From the NCBI GenBank assembly GCA_907164885.2, contig OU015495.1, forward strand, positions 214,238,724 to 214,302,723: a stretch of DNA of 64,000 bases, read 5' to 3'. The notes below the pieces were generated by a model, which saw nothing but the letters and a program-made list of their open reading frames with translations, was not told the origin of the DNA and did not search any database. Source of the stretch: Dolomedes plantarius. Its lineage: Eukaryota; Arthropoda; Arachnida; Araneae; Dolomedidae. The position numbers and the translations under genes were made by a program. This document shows, one piece after another, positions 1 through 12,067 of the stretch (position 1 is its first letter; each line of letters starts with the position of its first letter).

Positions 1-660
1 TTCTAATATTTTGACTTTTCAAAATAATTTTTTTTTCAATTAATCTTTTCAAAAATGATATTAATTTTAAGATAATAAATAAGTTTAATCAACAATAAGT
101 TCTTAATAAAAATATCGTTTGCATAGTTGTATTAAAAGACAAATTACCAAATGATGTTTTCAATTTGTAAAAATGTAATTATTCTAATATTTTGAATATG
201 AGCTGTACTGTGTACTAACAAGAAAATATTTTACGAGAGAGAAAAAGTGTTTTACAGAAATTGTAATAAGTTATTTGAAATATACCAGAAATAGACTTCT
301 AAATTCTGAAGCAACAAATTCAGCTAGAAAAAGCCCAGAATAGTTTATATTCACCTTTAGTTTAAAACTATGCTATGCATTTAACAATATTTTTGTGAGG
401 TGTTATTACTTATGAGACAGAAATAGTTTTATTTTTAAAAACCTTTATAAACATGCATATAATTAAACTTTTAACCTTATTTATTGTTATGATATTTAAA
501 ATTAACAGTAAATACTTAGTATTAGATAAAGAAATCCTTTACTGAATCCATCATGCACATTTTACAAACATGCAATAAATGTTTGATGATTTATATTCCT
601 TCCATGTGTTGTGAAAATGTTCCTTGAACAATGAGCAAAAAATGAACACCAATTAAAACA
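1..660. other. AT-rich region downstream of RPL37
   Basis: No coding exon, RNA gene or recognisable repeat is visible. It is the 3' flank of RPL37. Confidence 0.6.
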
Positions 661-682
661 TGCATTGTATTTTTAAGCTTTT

Positions 683-688
683 TTTATT
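683..688 (-). terminator. RPL37 polyadenylation signal
   Basis: AATAAA on the minus strand, 13 nt past the RPL37 stop codon. This gives a very short 3' UTR, as is usual for ribosomal protein mRNAs. Cleavage is expected near 655-670. Confidence 0.75.
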
Positions 689-701
689 AAAGACGATTCA
701 A

Positions 702-3700
702 CTATTTTGAAATAGAAGTAGCAGAGGCAGCAGCAACACCGTGTTTCTGTGGCTTAGCCTGTCCACCTTCTCTAAAACCATGCCTGGAAAAGAAAGAAAA
801 TTTTAAGCTTAAGAATAAAAGCTATATAACAAAAAGTTGTAGGATAGCTATATTAGTCACACATATAAATCTTTTACGTGACCAAAATAATGTCCATTCC
901 AAATTTAAACATGGAAAAGTGTTCACACAATACAAATCCTAGTCAAAACAGTTACACTTAGCACCACTTTAACAATCACACGACAAATATTAACATGGAT
1001 TAAGCCACATGTAGATATATATATTCACATACCAAATGGACTGCAGTGTATCCTGTTTAGTCTAAGATGAGCCCATTTCCTAGGTTCCTTTAAATACAGT
1101 GGTACCTCGACTTACAAGTTTAATTTGTTCCATGACTTAGCTCGTAACTCGAAATACTCTTATCAATTTTCCCCATTGAAATGAATGGAAATGCCAATAA
1201 TTTGTTCGGGCTACCCAAAAACACAGCAATTTTTGGTTACATGTTTTTAAATAAGATAAATGTGCTTATAAACAACGAACATTGTTTAAAAACACAATAC
1301 AATAGATTGTACTGCAATAAATTTGTTTTATTAAGTGTAATGTACAACATTTACTTTGGGGATCAGACTCACAGATACTGATGGAAGAGGAGGAGAAAGG
1401 TTGAACTGAAAAATTAATCTTATTCGTTGATTTTTTATCTTTTTGCCCCGCTATCCTGACTTTCGCTTTTATTACCAGCTACTCTCTTAAAGTGAACGAG
1501 TGAGACATGGACGCTGGTCGATTATTGCATCGTTCACTGTGGCTGTAATGTCCAGATTCTTCTTTCTGAGAATCCAAATAACTTTTTCTCAGAATCTGAT
1601 CTCTCGGTTTCAGACTGGATAGTAGTCCCAGAATATTATACAATTGTATATTAATTGTACATAAAGGTTGTAAATACTGTATGCTTCTTGTGTTCTCATT
1701 TGATGAGCCCGTAACATGGCATTCGCTGCTCAAACTTGTGGTGGGATATCTGAAGCTTGCTCGTAACTCGAAGCAAAAAATCTACAGAGAGAATGCTCGT
1801 ATCTCGAAAAACTCGTAAGTCAAAGTACCACTGTATATACAAACCAATTAAGAATTGGATGCATAATGGGAAAATGTAACACTCCCTGACTATTATTAAT
1901 TGCCCACCCAGTATACTGTTTGAAACCAATATTTTATGCAAAAAGTTATACCAACAAAAGCCTTTAAAATGTTTAGAGGTACTTTACCATAAATTTTAAG
2001 AACTATTTTTTTTTAAACTTCTCAGAATAAATAATACTATCATAAACATTTATTTTTTAAGCCTTACTAAGTAAAAATACTCTACTCATTTTAATTAAAA
2101 ACTGCATGCATAAAATATTAAATAATTGACATTTTTATGAGTACAAATTTCATCAAAGATATTACCATGTGATGGCTCTTAAATATTGCCAAATTATCAA
2201 ATATCTAGCGTATTTTGTTGCTCAATCTAAATCAATTTTCCTAAACATGCCTATTACCGAGAACTAATAACAAAATTTTTATTTTGCATTATACTATACC
2301 CCCACTCTATCAGAACAATAAATGCCAACTTGTCTGACAAATAACAGGCTGGTAATATGACATATGAGATAAATACTTTAATTTTTTTACATAACATCTA
2401 GCAAAAATCCTTTGATTCATTACAAAGGAAAATAATATAAGTAAACCTAACAACATGCCTGGCCTCTGTCTTTAAACAAAAAAAGTATTTTTTACTGTAT
2501 CTGGATGTAAAAATTTTAAACAGGATTTTTTTCTTTAGTCAAAAAATAATCAGGATTTTTCATTTCAAGACTTGAATCCCTGGAGCACAATCTATTTTTT
2601 TAATCTGCACGTAAACAAAAGAACAGCATTTTCTTTCGTAAAATATTCTTATCTATTACACCTTTGATTATGTTCTCTATTTCCCCCCCAGTTACTGATA
2701 AGTTAAAAAACTACACAAAACCCAAAAATACAAATTCATTGTTTGAAGAGGCTAAAATACAAATAAGACGCACTGTTAACATTCCATGGGAATAGATCAC
2801 CATGTTAAGAGCTTCACTACTGCAATTATCAATAAGGGAACATACAAAAATTTTGAAACTTTTCACTATATTACTTGGCATGTCTTAAAAAACAAATGAT
2901 CTTGCAACATAATTATTTTAAAATTCCTGAAAAGTTTTTAAAAGAAATTTGAAAATGTTTTTAGGGCCCTAAAATCAAATTCCAACTAAAACAATTTTAA
3001 ATACCATAGGAATTGTTAGATACTAAAAAAAAAACTGATTTTAAGTGCTACAATTTTAGCCTTAAATGTAAGTAACTAAAAACAAATATTTTGAACAATC
3101 ACAGGCTCGGAACAGCCAAAAAAGGAAGAAAAAAAAAGTAAGCATTTAATGGTCTTAGTAAACTGTCTAATCACGCCCCACAATTTCTTTCTCTTATGAA
3201 AAATTTGTTAAACACATTAACTAGCCAAAAAGAATCATTCTTGGGGGGAGGGGGACATTTAGATATAGCTCAAGTAAATTTATTTAGATAATCTGAAAGA
3301 ACATAAGGCTCAGGATAGCGTATATGTTGTGTAACCATTTTCAATGCTCTTAATTTTATTTCATCACTGCCTTGTAACTGCACACCTAAATCATATGGAA
3401 AATTCACAACCTTAAAAAAATTACAAAGAAAGAAGCTAAATAGAGAGTAAAGTGACAGTTAAAAGATGACATGCTTCTACTTAATTCCACTTAAAATTAG
3501 TCTTTAATGAACATGACTGGGAACTTTTATAAAAGGACTCAAGCAACTTTTCAAAGCTCAGGACAGTGCACAAATTTGTAACCAATTTAAATTCTTTTTA
3601 AAGCATTTCATCATTGCTCAGAGTTGCCATGATTACAAAAAAATTTAAAAGACTAAAAGTAAAGTATAAAGAAAAGACTAGAAACAAAACTTTACCAGAT

Positions 3701-4250
3701 AACCACAATTTGAAATATGAACAACACTAGGGACCTTTACAAAAGCAACTTTCCAAAGCTCAGGATAGCGTACATATTTGTAATCAATTTAAATTCTTTA
3801 TAAAGCGTTTCATCACTACTCAGAGTTGCCATTATTACAAAAAAATTTAAAAGACTAAAAGTAAAGTATAAAGAAAAGACTAGAAACAAAACTTTACAAC
3901 ATAACCACAATTTGAAATATCAACAGCACTAGGGACCTTTACAAAAGCAACTTTCCAAAGCTCAGGATAGCGTACATATTTGTAACCAATTTAAATTCTT
4001 TTTGAAGCATTTCATCACTGCTCAGAGTTGCCTTGATTACAAAAAGCAATTTAAAAGATTGAAAGCAATTAAAGTATAAAGAAAAGTCCAGAAGCAAAAT
4101 TTTATCAGATACCATAATTTGAGATATGAAGAGCAATAGGAACCTTTATAAAAATACTCAAGCAACTTTCCAAAGCTCAGGATAGCGTACATGTTTGTAA
4201 CCATTTTAAAAGGTCTTTTTGAAGCATATCATCACTGCTCTGAGTTGCTA

Positions 4251-4303
<53 letters not shown>

Positions 4304-7300
4304 ACGACTTAGAGCATCTTAAGTAATTTACAGTATAAAGAAAAGACTAGAACCCAAATTTTATAAGATACCTCAATTTGAGAAACAGAAAATAAATAAG
4401 TAAGAAGTTGCAACATTGCATATTCACACAGCAAAAGATTAAGCTTGCTTTGATGCAAGATTCCACCATTTGCAATATCCAGTGTGATTGATATATCTTA
4501 ATGCTTCAAATGCATATGATGAGATGATAAATAATGGGAATGGCTACGCATAACAAGGAAGAACTCTTTTTAAAGCTTTTAAACGAGGTAGTGTTTTAAA
4601 ATCTCTTCAATAAAGCCTTTTTTGCTTATAGCTTTATCACAGAATCAATATATTTTTTAAAAGATCTCTAAAATAAGAGTTTCAAATTTAAATGCCTGGT
4701 TATTTTTAAATATACAAAATTAGGAGTTGAATAGTGAGCTTAAGAGGTAATTGAAAAGGTTAAATATACCTTAGCACACAATGAAGTGATAAATTTAACA
4801 AGAAATAATCTTAATCTTTTTCAAAACCTTAGGTTTAAAAATTAATCAAAAATTATTAGGTCCCCAAAAAATCAACCTACTAAATATAGAAATAAGACAT
4901 CTCACAATTACAAGAGTGCAAGCATATTTTAACTTTTAGAATTGAGATACCAAAAAACTAGATACCAACAGTATAATTTTCAATTACATGTAAATTCTTA
5001 GCATACAGCAAGCAGTTAACTTTAAAAGCAGGTTTAAAAACAACAAATTCAGTTTACTACATACCTGAACCTTCTCCACACTTTACGAAGATGACGGAGA
5101 CGTCCAGTTCCAGTTGTCTTCCTGCGCTTTCCTTTTACACTCCAATTATCTAGGAAAAAATATTTCATTAGTATGAAAGAATACGCTTTGAAAAGGCTTA
5201 TACGTCAAATATATGAATTTTACAATAGGGTCTATAAATATAACCTCTAGATTAATAATACCTTTTGGCAATTCTATGTGAAACATCGAAGTTACGTGAT
5301 CAACGGCTGCATATATTATTTATGCATGTGTAGGTTAACATTAAAGCCCAAAGAAAATTCACAACACAGAACTTATCAATAATTCACTAATATAAAAATT
5401 TTTATATGAAAGATCTTTTAAATTTTAATTTTCAAATTCAGCAGACCTTTAAAAAGTACTTTGTTGTGCAAACCATCCACTTGCTTTTTTTCTTTCAAAT
5501 ATTGGTCTTGTTTGAAGAAGATCCAAGTGGTCATTCTCTTTTTTTTAAAGGGTAAGGGACAAAAGTAATTGTCAATGGGATCTTTTGCACTTCCCCATGC
5601 CAAAGCCCAAATTGTGATTAGGAGGAGGTTGTTGCTAACTGCCCATTCTTAATATCGGCATTTATCCTAAGAAAAGTCAGTGTTTACAAGAGAAAATCAA
5701 CTCTTGCCTATCAATTCTTTCAATTCTATGCCTATAAGAATATTTCATGTAACTTGCCTTATAACCTGAAATGTTTAAATGTTGATTTATTATATCTATG
5801 TCTCAAGTTTTAAATCTTCAATTAAACAAAACATCTTTCTCACATTTATTAAATTTTTCAACTGGAAAAAAAAGACAACAAAAATCAAGTAATAAGATAT
5901 TTCAGACGATAAAATTGGTGTTTGACAAAATTTTTCCCTATTCAAATTGTGGTAATTGGGAGCATTTTGTTAGGTGTTGAAAAAAATTATAAAGTGACAC
6001 ATGATTTAGTATAAGATGTCATTAGTATACTTATAACATCTTAATAGGCAGTTCTATTCCATTTAGAGATGGGTAAATCAGCTCAGAGCCGTTCGCTCTG
6101 AACGGCTCTTTGAAATGAACGACTGATCCGGATCTCAGTATCTCGGATCTGACGGCTCCCACATCGTTCACCGGAACCGGAAAGACCGATGTAGATCTTC
6201 AGATTCCAATCTTTTTGAAGATACAGGTCTTTCAAAAAGAGCCGTCTCTTTTTGAAGACTTTTCAAAATGAACGGCTCTTTTTGAAGATCTGTTTTCAAA
6301 ATGACCCGGATCTCTGAAAGACCGACTTGGGATCTGCTATAGATCTGTTAGTGAACGACTTGGGATCTGCTATAGATCTGTTAGTGAACGACCAGGATCC
6401 GGGTCTTTGGAGAAACGTTCGGGCAGCGGTGATTGATTTGCTGGCCAGCTGGTGAGTAACGGGGGGGAATAAGTCAACGGGGAAATAAGCAGTCTATTGT
6501 AATGAATTACGTTTTCAGTGTTGCGGTTGATATAACGATTGGTGTAGAGTGGAAAATGCAAATTCATCCATTTAATAATATGTAGTAACGGATGTATGTA
6601 TATACCATGTTTCAGCATCACTCTGGAACGCCTGGAGTAATTTCAACCGAACTTGGTACACATATGACTTATAATATGGTAATAATTACTGGGGGGGTTT
6701 GATACCCCTAGCACCCCTAGGGGAGAGGGGGCCATGTAAAACTAAACGAAAACGACTGATATTAGTGTCGAATCCATAGTTTTCGGGATCGCTGAAATAA
6801 ATAGTAACACTCTCGAAGCCGTTTAAGGGCAAGTTCAGCCCCCCTCTAAAAATAAGCATTGGGGGGGGGGGGGAGGGGGGAAAGGATGAAAAATAAAATG
6901 TCCAAAATGATCGAGACTGGTTCTAATCAATAGTTTTAGGTGTAGATGAGAAGAATAGTGACACTCACGATGCCGTTTAACGGCTAGTTCAGCCCCCCAT
7001 CAGCATTGGGGGGGGAGGGGGGGAAGGGATGAAAAATGAAATGTCCAAAATGACCGAGAGTAGTGTCGAACCAATAGTTTTCGGTGTCGCTGAGACGATT
7101 AGTGACTCTCACGATTCCGATTAAGGGCAAGTTCAGCCCCCATCAGCATTGAGGGGGGGGGGGGGAAGGGGAAAGGATGAAAAATAAAATGTTCAAAATG
7201 ACCGAGAGTAGTGTCGAACCAATAGTTTTCGATGACGCTGAGATGATTAGTGACACTCACGATTCCGTTTAAGGGCAAGTTCCGCCCCCATCGCATTGGG

Positions 7301-8953
7301 GGGGGGGGGAGGGGGGAAAAGATGAAAAATAAAATGTCCAAAATGACCGAGAGTGGTGTCTAATCAATAGTTTTCGGGGTCGCTGAGATGATTAGTGACA
7401 CTCACGATTCCGTTTAAGGGCAAGTTCAACCCCCAATCAGCATTGGGGGGGGGGGGAGGGGGGAAAAGTTGAAAAATATAATGTCCAAAATAACCGAGAG
7501 TGGTGTCTAATCAATAGTTTTCGGGGTCGCTGAGATGATTAGTGACATTCACGATTCCGTTTAAGGGCAAGTTCAGCCCCAATCAGCATTAGGGGGGGGG
7601 GGGGGAGGAGGGAAAAGATGAAAAAATAAAATGTTCAAAATAACCGAGAGTGGTGTCTAATCAATAGTTTTAGGGGTAGCTAAGAAGAATAGTGACACTC
7701 ACGATTCCGTTTAAGGGCAAGTTCAGCCCCCATCAGCATTGGGGGGGGAGGGGGGAAAGGATGAAAAAAAATGTCCGAAATGACCGAGAGTGGTGTCTAA
7801 TCAATAGTTTTCGGGGTCGCTGAGATGATTAGTGACACTCACGATCCACTAAAGGGCAAGTTCAGCCCCCCCCCCATCTGTATTGGGGGGGGGGAAAGAA
7901 GGGGTGAAAAATAAAATTTCCAAAATGATCGAGAGTAGTGTCGAATCCATAGGTTTCGGGGTCGCTGAGAGGAATACTGACACTCCCGATGCTACTTAAG
8001 TACAAGTTTAGCCCCATCAGCACTGGGGGGAGAAAGGAGGGAGAAATAAAATGACTTCGATTTTGCACTAAAGGTAGAATTCATTCCTTTTCCTGTCTAA
8101 TAAAAAATCGGGATAAATAAATACCCGAAACAGTCGGGTAAACAGCTAGTTACAAATAAAATCAAAATGAAACATTACTGCCGGCCAATCAAACATAATG
8201 AAATATCCTCGAAAAATACAAAAGATTAAGTTGAAGAAAATGTTAATAGTTCATATATTAAACGACTAAGGTCGTCTAAGGTACTGAACGAGTTAACTTA
8301 AAAATGTCCTCTTAGAAACTGCTTAAAAATGACTTTTTTAAAATCTGGTTCTTTTTTGGGGGGTTTACGGTGTGAAAGAACTTTTTTTTATGTCACAGAA
8401 ACATATAATCAGATACACACCTAGATGTTAAACGATTTTGCGTTTGAAATAATATGACAAAAATTATCCCTCTTGATAAATATATACATCTTTTTGTATT
8501 TTTTTAAATATAAAATAATAATACAACTTTTAAAACAAGGAATATGTTCAGTTAATGAAGTTATATATTCATACAAGTATACATTTTCACTTAATAATTA
8601 CTAATATATGTAAATAATAAAAGTATTTAAAGGAAATAAAAAACAGAACTCGTTCTTGACATAAAATCTAGGAGTCAAATTGACTCATATGTATATATAT
8701 ATCCCGACGCGCGACATTAAATACTTCCGTATCTAGGCCGGATATGGGCACGTTAAATCGAAAGACCGGAAAGTCCATCTATGAGGTCAGGGAGGGTGGG
8801 AGAGGGTACGATCCCCCCCTCCAAGATGTCTCTCATGGGGGTGCTCGGTCAAAATTAAGCTGTCGGCTAGCTAAGATGGACTCCGACTCTTGTGGTGCTA
8901 AACCGGAGTCGCACACTTCAGCCCGAAGCCTAGAATGCCCAGGGGGCATTAGA

Positions 8954-9016
<63 letters not shown>

Positions 9017-9264
9017 GTATATATATATAATATATACATATATATATATATACATATATATATGTATATGTATATATATATAATATATACATATATATAT
9101 ATATACATATATATATGTATATGTATATATATAATATATACATATATATATATATACATACATATATGTATATGTATATATATATAATATATACATATAT
9201 ATATATATACATACATATATGTATATGTATATATATATAATATATACATATATATATATATACA

Positions 9265-9352
<88 letters not shown>

Positions 9353-12067
9353 CTTTATTCTTTCTAGTGAACGATGAACGGATCGTTCAGAGCCGTTCTG
9401 TAAAGTGAACGGTTCCCAAAGATCCGGATCTCTCTACTGATCTGTTTTGCCCATCACTAATTCCATTATGTGGAAGGGGGGGGGGGGGGGGGGATTTGGA
9501 GAAAAATTTATTTTTGCTATCATTTTTTACGTAGATACATTCTAAAAATTATCCTTATTCTACATAAATCATTTGTGATTTTTTCATTCAAGTTATGGCC
9601 ACTTTTATAACAATTTTGTTTTAACTTCAAAAACTTTATATTCATAGTCTACTTTAGCATAACTGTCTTGTGAAAAAGAGGCCATACAAGTAACTTTTAA
9701 ATGAGAAAAGTTAGAAATACCCTATTACACTTCAGGAAATCTACATTTGAAGCATGCATGCCAAATTTCCTCTTCCAAGTCATCATAATTTTTTAAGAAA
9801 GTCAATCCACAAAATGGGGGTCTTTTGAGCAGTAGAAGGAAATTATAAAAATGGTTAAGGCACACATTTAATACAAGTTAATTTTAATTAAACAACTGTA
9901 AATATTAGAAATTGCATTCTGTTTCATATTTAATCCTTTAATACTGCATGTCATCTTGGAATTTCCAAAAAGTAAGATATTTTCATCACCAGCATGATTG
10001 AGTGGTGGTTTCAAATGCTGGACTACAGAAAAATTATACTCACAAAATAATATCTATTTAAGTTGCAAAGACAACATTTTGGGCAGTCCGTGAGATAAAA
10101 TGCATCAATTTACTTCATTTTGATCTTAAACGAAAGATTGTAATTTGCAGATTTGCCAAATTTGGTTTTTGTAACTATAATTTCTATTAATTAACAATAA
10201 TTTACTATTAAAAATGGATTTCTGCACATGCTCAGTGACATGTTTAATGATAAACACATTTATTCTGACGAGTCTCTCTGGATTACTCTGCCATTTTTAT
10301 TTTTACGATAATTATATTTGTGAAATATAAGATTAAACCCCATGGAAGTTGTTTATTTTGTGCTTTTTAATTAGCGATAATTTACAATAAAAAAATTGCT
10401 TTCTGTGCATGCTCGGTGACATTTTAAAATCTGGCTTTAAGATACTCACCAATCACGAGGCCGCTTAAACACATTAATTTGTTTCTGTGCATATTATGAT
10501 TTTCAACAATTGGCAATGATGTGTTGAGTATAATTTGCATATTAGTACATTTATTTACTATTTAACCATCATGTTTTGATGGGTATCAACTAGTATTTTT
10601 TAAAAAGGCTGACACTAGGCTTTTGAGTTTTTAATTTGAAGAATTCTAGATATTTTTTCATGACACCAGAGAACATTTGAAGGACAAATTCCAAACTCAA
10701 TATTATGGAGTCCTTCAGATAGGAATACATTTCAAGTATAGTAAAATAGAACACTCCACGATGACTTTAGATGTTCTCAACATACATACCTTGTTTTAAA
10801 TATTAGCTAGTACTGTAAGACTATCTAATATTTGCAAATTAAACACTGAAATGACACAAATCATGCAAGTAATCTTCCAGAGAGATTTAAATAATCTAAT
10901 TTCATTAAGATTTTGTGATTTCCGATAGCATCTACAGGTTCCACCCACTTAAGTCAGTTTCTCAATTATGCAGGATTTAAGGCACCAAAATGAGCACTCA
11001 GATTACATAAACTGAAAAAACTTGACAGAAAGTCTTACATGTTCTAAGTTTTCAGTAAGCTAAGTACTAACTAAGGGTAGAATGAGAAAGCAGAAATTGG
11101 ATTCCATTTTACCTTAAAACTCATTACATATCACTACATTCAATTTTTATTTAGAGTGATTTACTAAAAATTAAGAATAAAACCAGTGCGAGACTAAATA
11201 CCAAAGGAAAACTATTAATCAGTATTAACATCCGATCATTTCCCCCCCCCCAAAAGATTCAAAGATACTTCAAACATTCTTTTGAAGTAAGGAGTCTAAA
11301 GAACAACTGACTGATTCAATAAAATGTATTATACACAAATATAAATCATACGCAATATATTATGCTACAAACAGGTAAGAACAAGTCATAGAGAAGTATA
11401 TTTTTACAAAATTGTAAAGCATGCATGCAATTTTACACAGTAAATTTAACTTACAATGACGTAATCTTTTATGGGGATATCCACACTGTGCACATAGCGA
11501 CTTTTGAATATGATAACTGCTACGACCACAACGTCTGCATAACGTGTGGGTCTTATTTCTTCTTTTACCAAAACTTGATGTACCTTTCGTCTAAACGAAT
11601 GCAACATAATTAAAATCAGAGATATTAAAACTCGACATTAAAATCTAAAATATTGATTTAAGTTAAACATATTAATGAATACATAAAATTTGATACTTCC
11701 TGCAAAACTGACTACATTAAAAGTTGCAAGTACATAAACACGTTTATGTAAGATATTTCACTAATACGGCAATAATTTCACTAATACAGCAATCAGTAAA
11801 ATTTAACTAAACTTCATTGGAGATAAAACGTGCAAAATGAAAGAAATAAGAATATGCTAATCTATTTTTCTACGTAATATATATTTGCTCTAATAAGATA
11901 AGCAGACAGAACTTTCAATACATACCATACTACTTAAAAATTAAACCGCTAATTTAACGTAAAATGACAACTAACGCTGATTATAAATCTTCTATTAATT
12001 GTACTTTAGGTGTATTTTTACCATTTATGAAATTCAGAAGGGAGATTGAAAAAGATTTACTTACCAT
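702..12067 (-). CDS. RPL37: Ribosomal protein L37 (eL37), four coding exons
   Basis: Component of the cytosolic large ribosomal subunit that binds 28S rRNA. Coding exons, in transcript order, are 12067-12065 (ATG only), 11590-11455, 5149-5065 and 783-702. All junctions are GT-AG (donors GTAAGT, GTAAGT, GTATGT) and phases 0, 1 and 2 join cleanly to give 306 nt, 101 residues plus TAG. The product begins [20 protein letters not shown]. It has the family's C4 zinc finger (C19, C22, C34, C37), then [16 protein letters not shown] and RRFRHGFREG near the C-terminus, with an Ala/Ser-rich tail. Length is close to the usual 92-97 residues. A first exon ending right after the ATG is common in ribosomal protein genes. 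A pyrimidine run (CTTTTCGC, about 12170-12177) about 100 nt upstream could be a TOP-type start, unproven. Introns of 0.47, 6.3 and 4.3 kb carry transposons, and the last carries snoRNA-like repeats. Confidence 0.96.
1097..1833. mobile_element. Non-autonomous Tigger/mariner-type element
   Basis: Both ends read CAGTGGTAC inward (left CAGTGGTACCTCGACTTAC, right CAGTGGTACTTTGACTTAC) and TA lies directly outside each end (1095-1096 and 1834-1835). The ends carry sub-terminal copies of CTCGTAACTCGAA. CAGTGGTACCTCG ends with a TA duplication are typical of Tigger-like members of the Tc1/mariner superfamily. No transposase frame remains. It sits in RPL37 intron 3. Confidence 0.85.
3303..3375 (-). ncRNA. 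Box C/D snoRNA-like unit, copy 1
   Basis: Sense with the host gene. Box C GTGATGA (3367-3361) and box D CTGA (3313-3310) are flanked by a 5-bp terminal stem AAGGC/GCCTT. The stretch just upstream of box D is complementary to 11 nt of the universal 18S rRNA segment ATAGCGTATAT. By the box D + 5 rule this would place 2'-O-methylation on the G of AATAGCG. Internal C'/D' boxes are unclear. It is the most canonical of the five copies. Intronic C/D snoRNAs in ribosomal protein genes are common; this particular guide assignment is my inference. Confidence 0.7.
3543..3627 (-). ncRNA. Box C/D snoRNA-like unit, copy 2 (guide diverged)
   Basis: Same layout as its neighbours: box C ATGATGA (3614-3608), box D CTGA (3561-3558) and outer GCAACT/AGTTGC pairing. 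The guide reads GTGCACTGTC where other copies read GTACGCTATC, so 18S complementarity is lost. This is probably a decaying copy or one with a new target. Confidence 0.5.
3745..3829 (-). ncRNA. Box C/D snoRNA-like unit, copy 3
   Basis: Box C GTGATGA (3816-3810), box D CTGA (3763-3760), outer GCAACT/AGTTGC pairing. The guide GTACGCTAT matches 18S ATAGCGTA, with one G-U wobble if extended. It lies exactly 202 bp from copies 2 and 4, and the spacer is also conserved, so these arose by tandem duplication. Confidence 0.6.
3947..4031 (-). ncRNA. Box C/D snoRNA-like unit, copy 4
   Basis: Box C GTGATGA (4018-4012), box D CTGA (3965-3962), outer GCAACT/AGTTGC pairing, and the same guide as copy 3. It is nearly identical to copy 3, including about 115 bp of spacer, which points to a recent duplication. 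Confidence 0.6.
4162..4248 (-). ncRNA. Box C/D snoRNA-like unit, copy 5
   Basis: Box C GTGATGA (4235-4229), box D CTGA (4180-4177), outer GCAACT/AGTTGC pairing. The guide reads ATGTACGCTATC. The middle of the molecule differs from copies 2-4 (AGACCTTTTAAAATGG). It is the first copy transcribed and lies just after a long oligo(T) on the sense strand. Confidence 0.58.
4256..4301. repeat. Poly(A) tract of about 45 nt
   Basis: An uninterrupted A run, read as oligo(T) in the RPL37 pre-mRNA, immediately before the snoRNA-like array. It could be the tail of a lost retroposed sequence or simple slippage. Confidence 0.9.
6790..8060. repeat. Minisatellite, about 145-bp unit, about nine copies
   Basis: The phrase AGTGACACTCACGATTCCG followed by TTTAAGGGCAAGTTCAGCC recurs about every 145 bp (near 6810, 6955, 7100, 7245, 7390, 7540, 7690, 7830, 7975). 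Each unit contains a C4-6 run, then a G-run of 6-18, then GATGAAAAATAAAATGTCC. Long repeating frames across it are artefacts. Confidence 0.92.
8702..8965 (+). mobile_element. SINE body, 5' truncated (no tRNA head)
   Basis: From CCCGACGCGCGACATTAAAT onward it parallels the body of the full SINE on the other strand at 61251-61626 (shared GATATGGG.ACGTTAAATC, GACCGGAAAGTCC, GAGGGTACGATCCCCCC). It ends AGAAACAACAAC running into TA repeats. The tRNA-like promoter region is missing. Confidence 0.7.
8961..9348. repeat. TA array with a higher-order unit of about 57 bp, plus (CATA)n
   Basis: Between plain TA runs, a block ATGTATATGTATATATATAA followed by TATATACATA recurs about five times with a period near 57 bp, ending in about nine CATA units. 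It probably grew from the SINE tail at 8965. Confidence 0.9.
10189..10426. repeat. Pair of related segments of about 58 bp, 180 bp apart
   Basis: 10189-10245 and 10369-10426 share ATAATTTAC, TGCTTTCTG-like text and CATGCTC(A/G)GTGACAT. Function unknown; they sit in RPL37 intron 2. Confidence 0.5.

Larger units (their letters stand above)
6064..9459. mobile_element. hAT-type DNA element, 3.4 kb
   Basis: The ends are TAGAGATGGGTAAA (left) and TAGTGATGGGCAAA read inward from the right. A perfect 8-bp TSD, ATTCCATT, lies at 6056-6063 and 9460-9467. Eight-bp TSDs and TAGNGATGGGCAA ends are hAT hallmarks. Sub-terminal motifs (GAACGGCTCTTT, GATCCGGATC) recur near both ends, as transposase-binding repeats do. 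No transposase frame is visible. The interior holds a 145-bp minisatellite, a SINE body and a TA array. It lies in RPL37 intron 2. Confidence 0.88.

Noticed and set aside
4256..4301. Poly(A) as the tail of a processed pseudogene
   Set aside because: No upstream coding similarity and no flanking duplication were seen.
7099..8068. Repeated minus-strand frames with [10 protein letters not shown] motifs
   Set aside because: Direct translation of the G/C runs of the minisatellite; no start context or conservation, and frames break between units.
8744..9293. Long Tyr/Ile-rich open frames on both strands
   Set aside because: They are translations of the TA array and SINE body; both strands give the same YIYI pattern.
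9732..9790. Another box C/D-like pair in RPL37 intron 2 (ATGATGA ... CTGA, minus strand)
   Set aside because: Spacing is acceptable, but there is no adjacent terminal stem, no duplication and no rRNA complementarity I recognise.
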